Of a DNA stretch of 64,000 nt, positions 9,198 through 18,457 are shown in pieces. Where the stretch lies: assembly GCA_029866125.1 (NCBI GenBank), contig JARWZZ010000017.1, positions 1 to 64,000 on the forward strand, written 5' to 3'. The notes beneath the pieces were generated by a model, which worked only from the letters and a program-made list of their open reading frames with translations, searched no databases and was not told the origin of the DNA. The position numbers and the translations under genes were made by a program. This DNA is from Limnobacter sp. (GTDB taxonomy: Bacteria > Pseudomonadota > Gammaproteobacteria > Burkholderiales > Burkholderiaceae_B). The first letter of the stretch is position 1; each line of letters begins with the position of its first letter.

Positions 9198-9761
9198 ATG
9201 TTGAACAGTCCCGAGCAGTTTTTGAATGCACAACGCACACAATTGAACACATTCCTGGGTTTGAGCCAGAAGTCATTCTCCAACATTGAAAAGATTGTTG
9301 AGTTGAACCTAAATGCAATGAAGTCCTACATGGAAGACAGCACAGAAGCTGTTAAAGCACTGACTTCAGTGAAAGACGTTCAAGAATTCATGGCTGTATC
9401 AACTTCAATTTCTCAGCCTTTGGGCGAGAAAGCAGTTGCTTATGGCAAAGACTTGTACAAGCTGCAATCTGGCGTGGCCAGCGAAACAGCAAAAATGGTT
9501 GAAGAGCAAATTGCTGAAGCCAACAAAAGCTTCGTTGAACTGTTTGAAACTGCGACTAAAAATGCCCCAGCGGGTTCAGAAAGCGCCGTTGCAATGATGA
9601 AGTCTGCAATGACTGCAGCCAACAGCGCATACGACTCAGTCAGCAAGGCAACAAAGCAAGCAGTTGAAATGGCCGAAGCCAATGTAACTGCAGCTACACA
9701 AGCTACTCTGAAAGCTGCTGATTCAGCCGCTACAGCTGGCCGCTCACGCAAAGCAGCCTGA
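9198..9761 (+). CDS. Phasin family protein (PHB granule coat)
   Basis: Phasins coat intracellular polyhydroxyalkanoate granules and control their size and number. The 187-residue product opens with a typical phasin stretch (PEQFLNAQRTQLNTFLGLSQ) and is almost entirely amphipathic helix rich in Ala, Glu, Lys and Thr, with no cysteine. The C-terminal third is an Ala-rich heptad-like helix ending in a basic RSRKAA tail. I start at ATG 9198, 6 bases after GGAG; an upstream in-frame TTG at 9132 has no ribosome site. It has its own promoter and terminator, as expected of an abundant protein. Confidence 0.9.
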   Translation: MLNSPEQFLNAQRTQLNTFLGLSQKSFSNIEKIVELNLNAMKSYMEDSTEAVKALTSVKDVQEFMAVSTSISQPLGEKAVAYGKDLYKLQSGVASETAKMVEEQIAEANKSFVELFETATKNAPAGSESAVAMMKSAMTAANSAYDSVSKATKQAVEMAEANVTAATQATLKAADSAATAGRSRKAA

Positions 9762-9780
9762 TTACAAATTAGTTTTGAGT

Positions 9781-9820
9781 TCGAGTGATGTAGGTTCGAT
9801 ATCGAACCCATTTCATTCGA
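9781..9820. other. Long imperfect palindrome in the phasin 3' UTR
   Basis: Centred at 9800/9801 is a perfect 16-bp palindrome, GGTTCGATATCGAACC (9793-9808). Imperfect arms extend it to about 40 bases (TCGA at both ends). It starts 20 bases after the phasin stop codon. A second small hairpin (CGTTCC 9849-9854 with GGAACG 9861-9866) follows before the terminator. RNA stabiliser, protein site or 3'-end-derived small RNA are all possible. Confidence 0.5.
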
Positions 9821-9894
9821 GCTAGATACGGTTTTTAAGGTGTCTCCTCGTTCCCTCTTTGGAACGTTATGTTTTGCATAACCTGCAAAATGTT

Positions 9895-9932
9895 TCGCCC
9901 GCCCCATTCAGTTGCGGCGGGCGATTTTTTTT
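9895..9932 (+). terminator. Intrinsic terminator of the phasin gene
   Basis: A perfect 9-bp GC-rich stem (9895-9903 with 9916-9924, TCGCCCGCC/GGCGGGCGA), a 12-base loop and a run of eight T residues (9925-9932). It lies between the phasin gene and the convergent CinA-like gene. Confidence 0.9.
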
Positions 9933-9956
9933 ACTCTTTATTTTGAACAGGCTCAA

Positions 9957-10799
9957 TTAGGGTGTATCAATAAGCTTGTAGCTTCGGTTTGAATCCACAG
10001 CCTGAAGCTGGTTGAGTAACACCATCAGCTTTTGAAAGGCGTCTTCGGCGATTTGCTTGCATTCTGGCCCACCCTTTACTTTGACGCCCAACTCGATGTG
10101 ACGTGCCAATTTGTCGTCGCCCACATGCGGCAGGCTGTAAAGCCTAGCACCTGGAAACTCCGCTTCAATGATTTCCATAATTGGGGTGATTGTGGCTTCC
10201 GGCGTGCGGAACAACTGAAGTGCTTTTTTGTATTCCACTTCAGCGTGCTGGATGTGCTTGTAATGCGTATCCAACACCCATTCAATCATGGGCCAGGCCA
10301 TGACAGGAAAACCGGGCACGAAGTGATGGTTGTTGACGGTAAAACCTGCAATCTTGTTGTAGGGGTTGGGGATTAGGCTGGCATCTTCCGGAAAATCGGC
10401 CATGCGCAAACGGTATTCATCCAAGGGTTGTTTGCTTTCTTCGCACCTTTCACGAATCAGTGCAACTGCGCCTGCGTGGCGCACGATGGGGCGGCCCAAA
10501 GCCTCAGCTGCAGCTTGCCGAGTGTGGTCATCGGGGGTACCACCGATGCCGCCACAGCTAATAACCAAATCATTGCTTGCAAAGCTGCGCTTCAATACTG
10601 AAACCAAATAGGGCCTGTCGTCGCCGACAATCTGAACCCAAGACAAGGACAGTCCGCGGGCTGTGAGTCGCTCAATAACGGCGCTGAGGTGCTTGTCTTG
10701 GCGCAGACCTGACAGAATTTCGTCCCCGACGATGATCAAACCAATGCGGGGAATGGTGGTCGGGGGCTGGTTGTTTTGGATTTGGTTGGGGTCGGTCAT
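9957..10799 (-). CDS. CinA-like / molybdopterin-binding domain protein
   Basis: The 280-residue protein carries the MoCF-biosynthesis fold seen at the N-terminus of CinA (competence/damage-inducible proteins). It has IGLIIVGDEILSGLRQDKH near residue 20 and SCGGIGGTPDDHTRQAAAEAL around residue 90, matching the family motif GGIGPTxDD with Gly for Pro. It lacks the C-terminal nicotinamide-nucleotide amidase domain of full CinA. Relatives act on FAD/ADP-ribose-type nucleotides, but function here is unproved. It is last in a probable hrpA-EI24-cinA-like operon, 32 bases after the EI24 gene. Confidence 0.8.
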   Translation of the reverse strand: MTDPNQIQNNQPPTTIPRIGLIIVGDEILSGLRQDKHLSAVIERLTARGLSLSWVQIVGDDRPYLVSVLKRSFASNDLVISCGGIGGTPDDHTRQAAAEALGRPIVRHAGAVALIRERCEESKQPLDEYRLRMADFPEDASLIPNPYNKIAGFTVNNHHFVPGFPVMAWPMIEWVLDTHYKHIQHAEVEYKKALQLFRTPEATITPIMEIIEAEFPGARLYSLPHVGDDKLARHIELGVKVKGGPECKQIAEDAFQKLMVLLNQLQAVDSNRSYKLIDTP

Positions 10800-10831
10800 G
10801 GACTTTTACCTTGTTGCAGCTACACGTTGGG

Positions 10832-11629
10832 TCAGTTAATTAGTTTTGTACTGAATGTGTCGTCGGATAATTCAATAGCGGGACCGTTGGAAGGCGGGCT
10901 GCTGGCCTTGCGCAATTGGTCCAAGCTTTGCATGTAGTACCGAGTAAACGCCAATGCAGACAGCACGGGCATGATCAATAAAATCGGCGGTACAAAGCTG
11001 AGGAAAGCGCAAGAGATACCAATTAACCATGCGGGTGTGGAGTCTTGCTTTTTGATGAGTTTGAACTCTGCTTTGGTGGCATGTTCGCTGAGCGCGTCAA
11101 AACGCATGACTGCGATTAACAGGTAGGCGGTAAGCACGAGGGGCAAGACGAACGCCATGCCGGGAATCAGCCACAATGGCAAGGTAACAATCCAGCCGAC
11201 CAAGAAAACAACCACTGCTTTGAGGGTGACCCAAACGCTCATGACCATACCGGACTCGCCTTGGCGGGCAAGATGCGGAAAATCCTTGGCGGACAGGTAC
11301 TTCACCACTGTGGGAGTGACATACAAACCTGCCAGCAAGACTGCGGAACCCGCAACGATAGGCCACAAAAGGCCAAACACGGTAAGTGGAACAAGGATGG
11401 CTTTGATCCAAGTGAGCATGAAAAACTCTTCACCGGAAGGCACCCCCATTTCAAAACCCATCCAACCCAGTGTGCTGATGGCTAGGCTCATAATCGGGTC
11501 GACGGAAAGCCAAATAATGACTATCCAGAAAACCAGTGCTGCTGCGACAGACACGAGTGTAAGCATCAGCATTTTGGGTCGAAAAGAGTCGATCAATGCT
11601 GCAAGCAGGACTTGAAACGCGTCGTTCAT
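10832..11629 (-). CDS. EI24 domain membrane protein
   Basis: The 265-residue polytopic membrane protein has several hydrophobic segments (about residues 20-45, 65-100, 130-170 and 205-235) and resembles the EI24/CysZ family. CysZ members take up sulfate, but this broad family also includes proteins of unknown role. I start at the ATG at 11627-11629, with GGAGGAG a few bases upstream; a longer open frame reaches back into hrpA. It follows hrpA by 31 bases and precedes the CinA-like gene. Confidence 0.8.
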   Translation of the reverse strand: MNDAFQVLLAALIDSFRPKMLMLTLVSVAAALVFWIVIIWLSVDPIMSLAISTLGWMGFEMGVPSGEEFFMLTWIKAILVPLTVFGLLWPIVAGSAVLLAGLYVTPTVVKYLSAKDFPHLARQGESGMVMSVWVTLKAVVVFLVGWIVTLPLWLIPGMAFVLPLVLTAYLLIAVMRFDALSEHATKAEFKLIKKQDSTPAWLIGISCAFLSFVPPILLIMPVLSALAFTRYYMQSLDQLRKASSPPSNGPAIELSDDTFSTKLIN

Positions 11630-11660
11630 ACAGCTCCTCCAGTCATGGGGTATGTGGTGT

Positions 11661-14600
11661 TTATCGCTTTTGAATCGTTTCCCACGCTTTTTGCAGTCGC
11701 TTGACTGAGACAGGCATGGGAGTGCGAAGTTCTTGTGCGAACAAGGATACCCTGAGCTCTTGCAGTTGCCAGGCAAACTGAGTCAAACTGGGGTCTTCTT
11801 GGTCGCGCAGTTGTGACACGGCCCGCACCCATTGCATTTGCAGGGCTTTGACATCTTGCATGTTTTGGCGGTCACGGGCGGGGTCGTTTCGGGCTTTATC
11901 AAGCCGCACACTGGCTGCTTTGATGTAGCGCGGAAAGTGCGCCAGTTGCTCCCAAGGGTGCTTGAGCAAAAAGTCTTTGGGCATGAGCCAAGCCATTTGA
12001 TGCTGTATGTCTTCAATCGCTTCGGGAAATGCTTTGTTAAGGGTTTGCAACTTCTTGGTGAGCGCAGTGTACTCCGTCAAAGTGTTGAGCAACATCCGCC
12101 CTATTTCCTGGGCAATCAAGTTTAGCCGCGATTTTGCTTCCACCACCTTGGCATTGAATTGGGCTTCGGTTTTTGGCAGACCTTCAGAAAATGCGCTGCG
12201 AGCGATTGCCAGGCTCAACCACTGATCCCGAAGAAGATCTGCACTGCCAAGCGGCATGTAGAGCATGCAAACCTTTTGAAATTCCAACAAATTTTTGCTG
12301 AGGAATTTTAAAGAGTCTTTCAGTGCAATGCTAAACAGCCTGAGTACACCTTCGTGATGGATTTTGCGTGCTTTTTCCTCTTCGTCAAACACTTCAATTA
12401 CACAGAATTCGCCTTTGTCACGTAAGGCGGGGTATCCATAAAAAACCTGACCTGCACGTTGAATTTCAAGCAGGTCGGGTAGTTCACCGAAAGACCAGCT
12501 GGTGATGTTGGCCTCGCCATCAGCAACGGCGCGCATGGCTGCCTTGGGGGCAGAATTGTTGGCATTTGATTTGTTAAGGGCCGACACAGGGCTCACACCT
12601 TGAGCCTGCTTTACAGCACCAATTGTTTGCGCTGAGTCGTCGCCCTCTTCGCTGGCTACGTCACGCTTGGCGCGTTGTACTTCTGCGCTTTGGCGGAATT
12701 GTTCCTGCGCCTGTTTGCCCCACTCGGCTTTCAAGGCTTGCAAACTGCGCTGCATGTCCAGCTGGCGGCCATGTTCATCCACCAGCTTGAAGTTCATAAA
12801 GTGGTGGGCGGGCAATGTTTCCAAGCGGAAATCTGCCAAAGTTGGGCGCGCTGGGGACTCCAAAGTAATGTAGTTCTTTAGGCTTTCAAGAAGCGGCTTT
12901 TCCCAGTGGATGGGCTGTGTGTGGGCTGCTGCAAAGCCTTCTGCAAACTGCGGCACAGGCACCAAATACCGGCGCAATTTTTGCGGAAGGCTTTTAATCA
13001 GTAGATGCGCCTTTTCTTTCAACATGCCGGGCACCAGCCATTCGCAACGCACCGGGTTGACTTGGTTAAGCCACATCAAAGGCACGGTCATGGTGACGCC
13101 ATCCCGTGGGCTACCGGGCTCAAAGTGGTAGCTGAGTTTGAAGGACAAACCACCCAGTTCTTGGGATTTGGGGTAGAAGTCGGTGGTGATGCCGCCCGCC
13201 TCCTTGTTCAAAAGGTCGTCTTTTTTAAGCTTGAGACTTTCCAGTGCATCTTTGGGCGCGGTTTTGGCCCAGCCTTCCAGCGACTTTTGGTTGAATGCGT
13301 CCTTGGGAATGCGCTCTTCATAGAATGCGGCAATCAGGCTTTCATCAACCAGTATGTCTTGTCGACGGGCTTTGTGCTCCAGCTTTTCAAGCTCTTCGAT
13401 TAGTTTGCGGTTGTGCACGTAAAAATCAAGGGTGGTTTTGACTTCGCCGGGTACCAAACCTTCCATGATCATCAGTTTACGGGCTTCAGCACGGTCAAAA
13501 TTGGCCAGCGACACACGGCGTTTGCTGTAAATCGGCAGGCCGTAAATGGTGCCAGTTTCCATGGCAACAGCTTGCCCAGTGTTCTTCTCCCAGTGCGGGT
13601 CGGAATGGTTTTTCTTGATCAAATGGCTGCCAACGCGCTCCAACCACTCGGGTTGAATACGGGCAACGCTGCGGGCGTATAGGCGCGTGGTTTCAATCAG
13701 CTCTGCACCCATCAGCCATTTGCCCGGCTTTTTGAACAGGGATGAAGACGGATGCACTGAAAACTTAATGCCGCGTGCGCCCAAGTAAACAGGCTCAGTT
13801 TCATGCTTGATGCCGATGTTTCCTAACAAACCAGCCAATAAGGCCAAGTGGACTTGATCGGGCTTGGCGGGCTCAGCATTTTGATACCAACCTTGCTCCT
13901 TGGCCATGGAGGCCAGTTGCAGATGAACCTCAGACCATTCGCGCATGCGGTTGGGCGAAAGGAATTTTCGGCTGAGTTTTTGTTGCAGGTCGCGGTTGCT
14001 GACTTTGTCTTCTTTGGTTTTTTGAAACCAGTTCCACAGCTTGACCAAAGACATGAAGTCGGAATCGGTGTCTTCAAACTCCTTTTGAGCTTGGTCTGCC
14101 GCCTCTTGCGCATCATGAGGCCGTTCACGCGGGTCTTGAATGGACAAGCCGCTGGCGATGATCAGCACTTCGCGCAGGCAAGCCAGTTTGGATGCTTCAA
14201 CCAACATGCGGGCAATGCGGGGGTCCACTGGCAATTGGGCCAGAGATTTGCCGGTGGGGGTGAGCAGGCCGTTGTCGTCAATCGCATTGAGTTCAGATAG
14301 AAGCTGGTAGCCGTCTGCAATAGCTCGGCCCATGGGCCTTTGTAAAAATGGGAACTGCTCGACTTCGGTAAGGCGCAGGGACTTCATGCGCAAAATAACA
14401 GACGCGAGGGAGGAGCGAAGAATCTCAGGGTCGGTGTAATCCGGGCGACCTTTGAAGTCGGACTCGGGATACAGGCGAATACACACGCCACTGGCGACCC
14501 GGCCGCAGCGCCCTGCCCTTTGATTGGCGGACGCTTTGCTGATGCGCTCCACCTGAAGCATTTCCACTTTGTTGCGGTAGCTGTAGCGTTTCACACGGGC

Positions 14601-15665
14601 CTGGCCTGAATCGATGACGTAGCGAATGCCGGGCACTGTGAGGGAGGTTTCGGCCACGTTGGTGGACAGTACAATGCGGCGTTGCCCGCTGGTGCGGAAA
14701 ATTCGGTCTTGGTCACCAGCGCTTAGCCGCGCGTACAGGGGCAATATGTCGGTGCCGTGGGGCACCTGCTTACGCAGGAAATGCGCCATGTCGCGGATTT
14801 CACGCTCGCCGGGCAGGAAGAACAAGATGTCCCCATCGCCTTCTCGGCACAACTCGTCAATGGCATTCAAGGCGGCTTGCTGGAATGTGTCTTCATCCAC
14901 TTCGTCGCTGCTGGTATTGAAGCGGTTGCCCTGCCTGTTTGGATTGGGCGCATATTGATTATTGGATGGACCGCCGCCCTCTTTCCCCGCCAAAGCCGCA
15001 AGTGCTGCTTTTTTGCGTTTGGGGTCAAAGTCCATCGGGTCTTTGTAACGCACTTCCACGGGGTACAAACGGCCTGACACCTCTATAACCGGTGCTGGCT
15101 GGCCTTTGGCGTCTTCAAAGTGTGTGGAAAACCGCTCCGCATCAATGGTGGCGGAGGTCACAATCAATTTAAGGTCGGGCCTGCGGGGCAGGACTTCTTT
15201 TAAATACCCCAGCAAGAAGTCGATGTTCAGGCTGCGCTCATGCGCCTCGTCAATGATGATGGTGTCATAAGCCTTGAACAGTGGGTCGCGCTGGCTTTCA
15301 GCCAACAAAATACCGTCGGTGACCAGTTTGACTGCGGTGTTGGCATCTGATTTGTCTTGAAAGCGGATTTTGTAACCCACCCACTCGCCCACCTGCGAAT
15401 TAAGCTCCACCGCAATTCGCTGTGCAGTGGCGGTTGCCGCAAGCCTACGCGGCTGCGTGTGCACAATGGCTTTGCCTTGAAGGCCGCGCCCCAGTTCTAA
15501 GCACATTTTGGGCAATTGGGTGGTTTTACCAGAACCAGTTTCCCCACACACAATGATGACTTGATGCTTTTGGATTAGCTTTTGAATCTCTTGCCTGCGC
15601 TGCGAAACGGGTAAAGCTTCGGGGTATGTGATGGTTGGCGGGCTTATTTGTTTGACAGATGACAC
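11661..15665 (-). CDS. hrpA: ATP-dependent RNA helicase HrpA
   Basis: HrpA is a DEAH-box RNA helicase; in E. coli it acts in mRNA processing and rescue of stalled ribosomes. The 1334-residue protein is of normal family length (about 1300). Walker A is GETGSGKTTQLPK (near residue 41), the DEAH box is DEAHERSLN (near 139), motif III is SAT and motif VI is QRAGRCGR. The helicase-associated, OB-fold and long HrpA-specific C-terminal regions follow. The start is a GTG at 15663-15665. The gene is divergent from argA and leads an operon with the EI24 and CinA-like genes. Confidence 0.95.
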   Translation of the reverse strand: MSSVKQISPPTITYPEALPVSQRRQEIQKLIQKHQVIIVCGETGSGKTTQLPKMCLELGRGLQGKAIVHTQPRRLAATATAQRIAVELNSQVGEWVGYKIRFQDKSDANTAVKLVTDGILLAESQRDPLFKAYDTIIIDEAHERSLNIDFLLGYLKEVLPRRPDLKLIVTSATIDAERFSTHFEDAKGQPAPVIEVSGRLYPVEVRYKDPMDFDPKRKKAALAALAGKEGGGPSNNQYAPNPNRQGNRFNTSSDEVDEDTFQQAALNAIDELCREGDGDILFFLPGEREIRDMAHFLRKQVPHGTDILPLYARLSAGDQDRIFRTSGQRRIVLSTNVAETSLTVPGIRYVIDSGQARVKRYSYRNKVEMLQVERISKASANQRAGRCGRVASGVCIRLYPESDFKGRPDYTDPEILRSSLASVILRMKSLRLTEVEQFPFLQRPMGRAIADGYQLLSELNAIDDNGLLTPTGKSLAQLPVDPRIARMLVEASKLACLREVLIIASGLSIQDPRERPHDAQEAADQAQKEFEDTDSDFMSLVKLWNWFQKTKEDKVSNRDLQQKLSRKFLSPNRMREWSEVHLQLASMAKEQGWYQNAEPAKPDQVHLALLAGLLGNIGIKHETEPVYLGARGIKFSVHPSSSLFKKPGKWLMGAELIETTRLYARSVARIQPEWLERVGSHLIKKNHSDPHWEKNTGQAVAMETGTIYGLPIYSKRRVSLANFDRAEARKLMIMEGLVPGEVKTTLDFYVHNRKLIEELEKLEHKARRQDILVDESLIAAFYEERIPKDAFNQKSLEGWAKTAPKDALESLKLKKDDLLNKEAGGITTDFYPKSQELGGLSFKLSYHFEPGSPRDGVTMTVPLMWLNQVNPVRCEWLVPGMLKEKAHLLIKSLPQKLRRYLVPVPQFAEGFAAAHTQPIHWEKPLLESLKNYITLESPARPTLADFRLETLPAHHFMNFKLVDEHGRQLDMQRSLQALKAEWGKQAQEQFRQSAEVQRAKRDVASEEGDDSAQTIGAVKQAQGVSPVSALNKSNANNSAPKAAMRAVADGEANITSWSFGELPDLLEIQRAGQVFYGYPALRDKGEFCVIEVFDEEEKARKIHHEGVLRLFSIALKDSLKFLSKNLLEFQKVCMLYMPLGSADLLRDQWLSLAIARSAFSEGLPKTEAQFNAKVVEAKSRLNLIAQEIGRMLLNTLTEYTALTKKLQTLNKAFPEAIEDIQHQMAWLMPKDFLLKHPWEQLAHFPRYIKAASVRLDKARNDPARDRQNMQDVKALQMQWVRAVSQLRDQEDPSLTQFAWQLQELRVSLFAQELRTPMPVSVKRLQKAWETIQKR

Positions 15666-15724
15666 AGAGTGATCGCAGAAAGTGTGAAAAAAAGGCTAAA
15701 ACTTCTAAAACCAATGGATAACAC

Positions 15725-15752
15725 TGGACTGGATGGTGATGGAAATTATAAT
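15725..15752 (+). promoter_or_regulatory. Probable sigma-70 promoter of argA
   Basis: A perfect -10 TATAAT (15747-15752) is preceded after 16 bases by TGGACT (15725-15730), which matches four of six -35 positions. It lies 27 bases before the argA start codon, in the 113-base divergent region with hrpA. Confidence 0.6.
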
Positions 15753-15778
15753 CAATCTTTTGGACGATTCGCACAGGC

Positions 15779-17146
15779 ATGACTGACAAACCACCCGCTG
15801 AACAACCCTCGCCCTCCACTTTTGAGGCCAGCCCCGACAGCAAACAAGTGTTTGTGGATTGGCTACGCCTTGTAGCCCCTTATATTCACGCTTTCCGTGG
15901 CAAAACTTTTGTGGTGGCGGTTGACGGTGAGTTGGCGGTGCATGGCTATTTGGCCGCATTGGCGCAGGATTTGTCGCTGTTGCATGCCATGGGTATGCGG
16001 ATCGTGCTGGTATGCGGCTCACGCCCACAAGTGGAAGAGCAATTGGCCTTGCGCAATATTGCGCCGGTGTTCCACAAAGGCTGGCGGGTGACCGACTTGG
16101 CGGCGCTTGAATGTGCCAAAGAAGCGGCTGGGGAATTGCGACTGGACATTGAAGCCTCGTTTTCACAAGGTTTGCCCAACACGCCGATGGCCCATTCTGC
16201 CATGCGGGTAATTTCTGGAAACTTCATTACCGCCCGCCCAATTGGCATTATGGATGGGGTGGATTTACAGCATACTGGCTTGGTTCGGAAGGTAGACATC
16301 AAGGCCATCACGCAAAGTTTGGACAACAATTCAATTGTGTTGCTGTCCACGTTGGGCTTTTCTCCCACGGGTGAGGCGTTTAATTTGACGCTTGAAGATG
16401 TGGCAACCAGCGCGGCACGGGCAATTAAGGCAGACAAGCTGATTTTTGTAAGCCAGATTGAAGGTATTTTTGACAAAGACGACAACCTGTTGGAAGAGCT
16501 TGAGCTGGACAGCGCGCGGGCTTTGTTGAATGAAGACCATTTGGATGACCTGACCAAGGACTACTTGGAATGCTGCGTACTGGCCGTACAAGGCGGGGTA
16601 AACCGGGCGCACATTGTGCCGCTGGGGTTGGATGGCAGCGTGATGTTGGAGCTGTTTAGTCACGATGGCGTGGGTACGATGGTGTCGCAGGTGAACTTGG
16701 AAAGCTTGCGAATTGCCAACTTTGATGACGCCGGCGGTATTAAAACCCTGATTGAACCCTTGGAATTGGCGGGCACCTTGGTGCGCCGTGGCCGTGACCG
16801 CATAGAACGCGACATTGACAACTTTATTGTGCTGGAGCACGACGGCATTTTGTGGGGCTGCGCCGCGCTTTACCCCTACGAAAAGGAAGAAATGGGCGAA
16901 TTGGCCTGTTTGGTGGTCCACCCCTCTTGGCAAGGCACGGGCGATGGTGAGCGACTGCTGAAAAAAGCTGAATTGCAAGCCCGAAAAATGGGTTTGAAGA
17001 AGATTTTTGTATTGACGACGCAAACCTCCCACTTTTTCATCAAACGAGGGTTTGTGCCGGGCGATGTGGAAATGTTGCCTGTAGAGCGCAAACGTATTTA
17101 TGACTGGGGCAGAAAGTCTCGGGTTTTGATCAAGACCTTGGTTTGA
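15779..17146 (+). CDS. argA: Amino-acid N-acetyltransferase (N-acetylglutamate synthase)
   Basis: ArgA makes N-acetylglutamate from glutamate and acetyl-CoA, the first step of arginine synthesis. The 455-residue protein has the two-domain build of classical ArgA: an N-terminal amino-acid-kinase-like domain (about residues 25-290, with LVCGSRPQVEEQL) that binds arginine for feedback inhibition, and a C-terminal GNAT acetyltransferase domain (about 300-440, with ELACLVVHPSWQGTGDGERLL). Length is close to the 443 residues of E. coli ArgA. metC starts 10 bases after it, so the two are probably cotranscribed. Confidence 0.95.
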   Translation: MTDKPPAEQPSPSTFEASPDSKQVFVDWLRLVAPYIHAFRGKTFVVAVDGELAVHGYLAALAQDLSLLHAMGMRIVLVCGSRPQVEEQLALRNIAPVFHKGWRVTDLAALECAKEAAGELRLDIEASFSQGLPNTPMAHSAMRVISGNFITARPIGIMDGVDLQHTGLVRKVDIKAITQSLDNNSIVLLSTLGFSPTGEAFNLTLEDVATSAARAIKADKLIFVSQIEGIFDKDDNLLEELELDSARALLNEDHLDDLTKDYLECCVLAVQGGVNRAHIVPLGLDGSVMLELFSHDGVGTMVSQVNLESLRIANFDDAGGIKTLIEPLELAGTLVRRGRDRIERDIDNFIVLEHDGILWGCAALYPYEKEEMGELACLVVHPSWQGTGDGERLLKKAELQARKMGLKKIFVLTTQTSHFFIKRGFVPGDVEMLPVERKRIYDWGRKSRVLIKTLV

Positions 17147-17156
17147 AAATAGGCGA

Positions 17157-18389
17157 ATGATGGGTAAACAAAACAGAACCCACCCGGCTGGTGCGGCAAC
17201 AGCAGCAGTCCATGGCGCCCAAATTAGCGCTGAGGGCTTTGATGCCTTGGCCACACCGGTGTACCGGGGTTCAAGCACATTTTTCCCTAACACCGCAGCC
17301 CAACGCGCCAAAGTGGATGTACTGGGGCTGGACTACACCTACGGCCTGCACGGCAACCCCACCCAATACACCTTGGCGCAACGCCTTGCAGACATTGAAG
17401 GCGCCCAGCATTGTTTGCTTTGCCCCTCTGGCTTGAATGCGATTGTATTGGTGGCGATGGCAGTTTTAAAAACTGGCAGCCACTGGTTGATCCCTGGCAA
17501 TGTGTACAACCCAGTACACGCTTTGGCGGTGCGTTTAAAGGCCGACTTCAACATCGCGTTTGACGTCTACGACCCTTTGGATTTAGACGCTCTGGAAAAC
17601 TTGATTCGCCCGGAAACCCAATTGTTATGGGCAGAGGCGCCGGGGTCTATCACTTATGAAGTACCTGATTTAACCCGATTGCTGCAGATTGCAAGCAGTA
17701 AAAACTTGCTGACTGCCATCGACAACACCTGGTCTGCCGGGTTGACTTATAAACCTTTTGGTACTGATGGGGCAGCACAGCCCAGCTTTGACTTCAGCAT
17801 TCAAGCTTTGACCAAATACCAATGCGGCCATGCGGATGTGTTGATGGGGGCGGTTTTGTCCAGCAACACCCTTGCTTTTGCTGAGGTTGAAAAACGCAAC
17901 CGAGCTTACGGTGTGGGCGTATCACCTGAAGATTGTGCATTGGTGCTGCGGGGTTTACTGACGCTGCCGCTGCGCTACAAGGCCCAGGGCAATGCCGCAT
18001 TGGAAATTGCCCAGTGGCTTCAATCCCAGCCGGAGGTGGGTAAGGTGTTGCACCCTGCTTTGGCAGAATGCCCGGGGCATGTGCACTTCAAGGCCCATTT
18101 CACTGGCTCGGCAAGTGTGTTTTCAATTTTGCTCAAATCTGAATATGGCGATATACACGCTTGCCGCTTTGTGGATTCGCTGCAGATTTTCAAGATCGCT
18201 TATTCATGGGGTGGCCCAGAAAGCTTGGCTTTGGCGGGTATTTTGCCAGCGGACAGGCTGAGTCAGATTTTGGATGGAAACGGCAGCTTGGTGCGGCTAG
18301 CCATTGGCTTGGAAGATGTGGCTGACTTGAAAGCTGACCTGCGCCAAGCGCTGGATGCGATGAAAGAAGTAAACACAAACCAAGAATAA
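17157..18389 (+). CDS. metC: Cystathionine beta-lyase (Cys/Met metabolism PLP enzyme)
   Basis: The 410-residue protein belongs to the Cys/Met PLP family. Evidence: TPVYRGSSTFFPN near the start, YGLHGNPTQYTLAQRLADIEG, CPSGLNAIVLVAM, the PLP aspartate in AIDNTWSAG and the Schiff-base lysine region SIQALTKYQCGHADVLMG, then SWGGPESL. That pattern fits MetC, which cleaves cystathionine to homocysteine, pyruvate and ammonia. Related gamma-lyases are hard to exclude. Two in-frame ATGs lie at 17157 and 17160. It follows argA by 10 bases. Confidence 0.87.
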   Translation: MMGKQNRTHPAGAATAAVHGAQISAEGFDALATPVYRGSSTFFPNTAAQRAKVDVLGLDYTYGLHGNPTQYTLAQRLADIEGAQHCLLCPSGLNAIVLVAMAVLKTGSHWLIPGNVYNPVHALAVRLKADFNIAFDVYDPLDLDALENLIRPETQLLWAEAPGSITYEVPDLTRLLQIASSKNLLTAIDNTWSAGLTYKPFGTDGAAQPSFDFSIQALTKYQCGHADVLMGAVLSSNTLAFAEVEKRNRAYGVGVSPEDCALVLRGLLTLPLRYKAQGNAALEIAQWLQSQPEVGKVLHPALAECPGHVHFKAHFTGSASVFSILLKSEYGDIHACRFVDSLQIFKIAYSWGGPESLALAGILPADRLSQILDGNGSLVRLAIGLEDVADLKADLRQALDAMKEVNTNQE

Positions 18390-18393
18390 AAAA

Positions 18394-18423
18394 GCCCAAG
18401 CTGACTTGGAATACAGCTTGGGC
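18394..18423 (-). terminator. Intrinsic terminator of the formate dehydrogenase operon
   Basis: A perfect 10-bp stem (GCCCAAGCTG 18394-18403 with CAGCTTGGGC 18414-18423) lies between the convergent metC and formate dehydrogenase genes. On the minus strand it is followed by TTTTTTATT, so it ends the formate dehydrogenase transcript. On the plus strand the T run is missing. Confidence 0.85.
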
Positions 18424-18457
18424 CTACTTTCATTTCATTGAATTTAAGCAATGAAAC

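Noticed and set aside
16331..17311. Long minus-strand open frame opposite argA (326 codons)
   Set aside because: Antisense shadow of argA and metC; composition is unlike a protein and no ribosome site or family match is visible.
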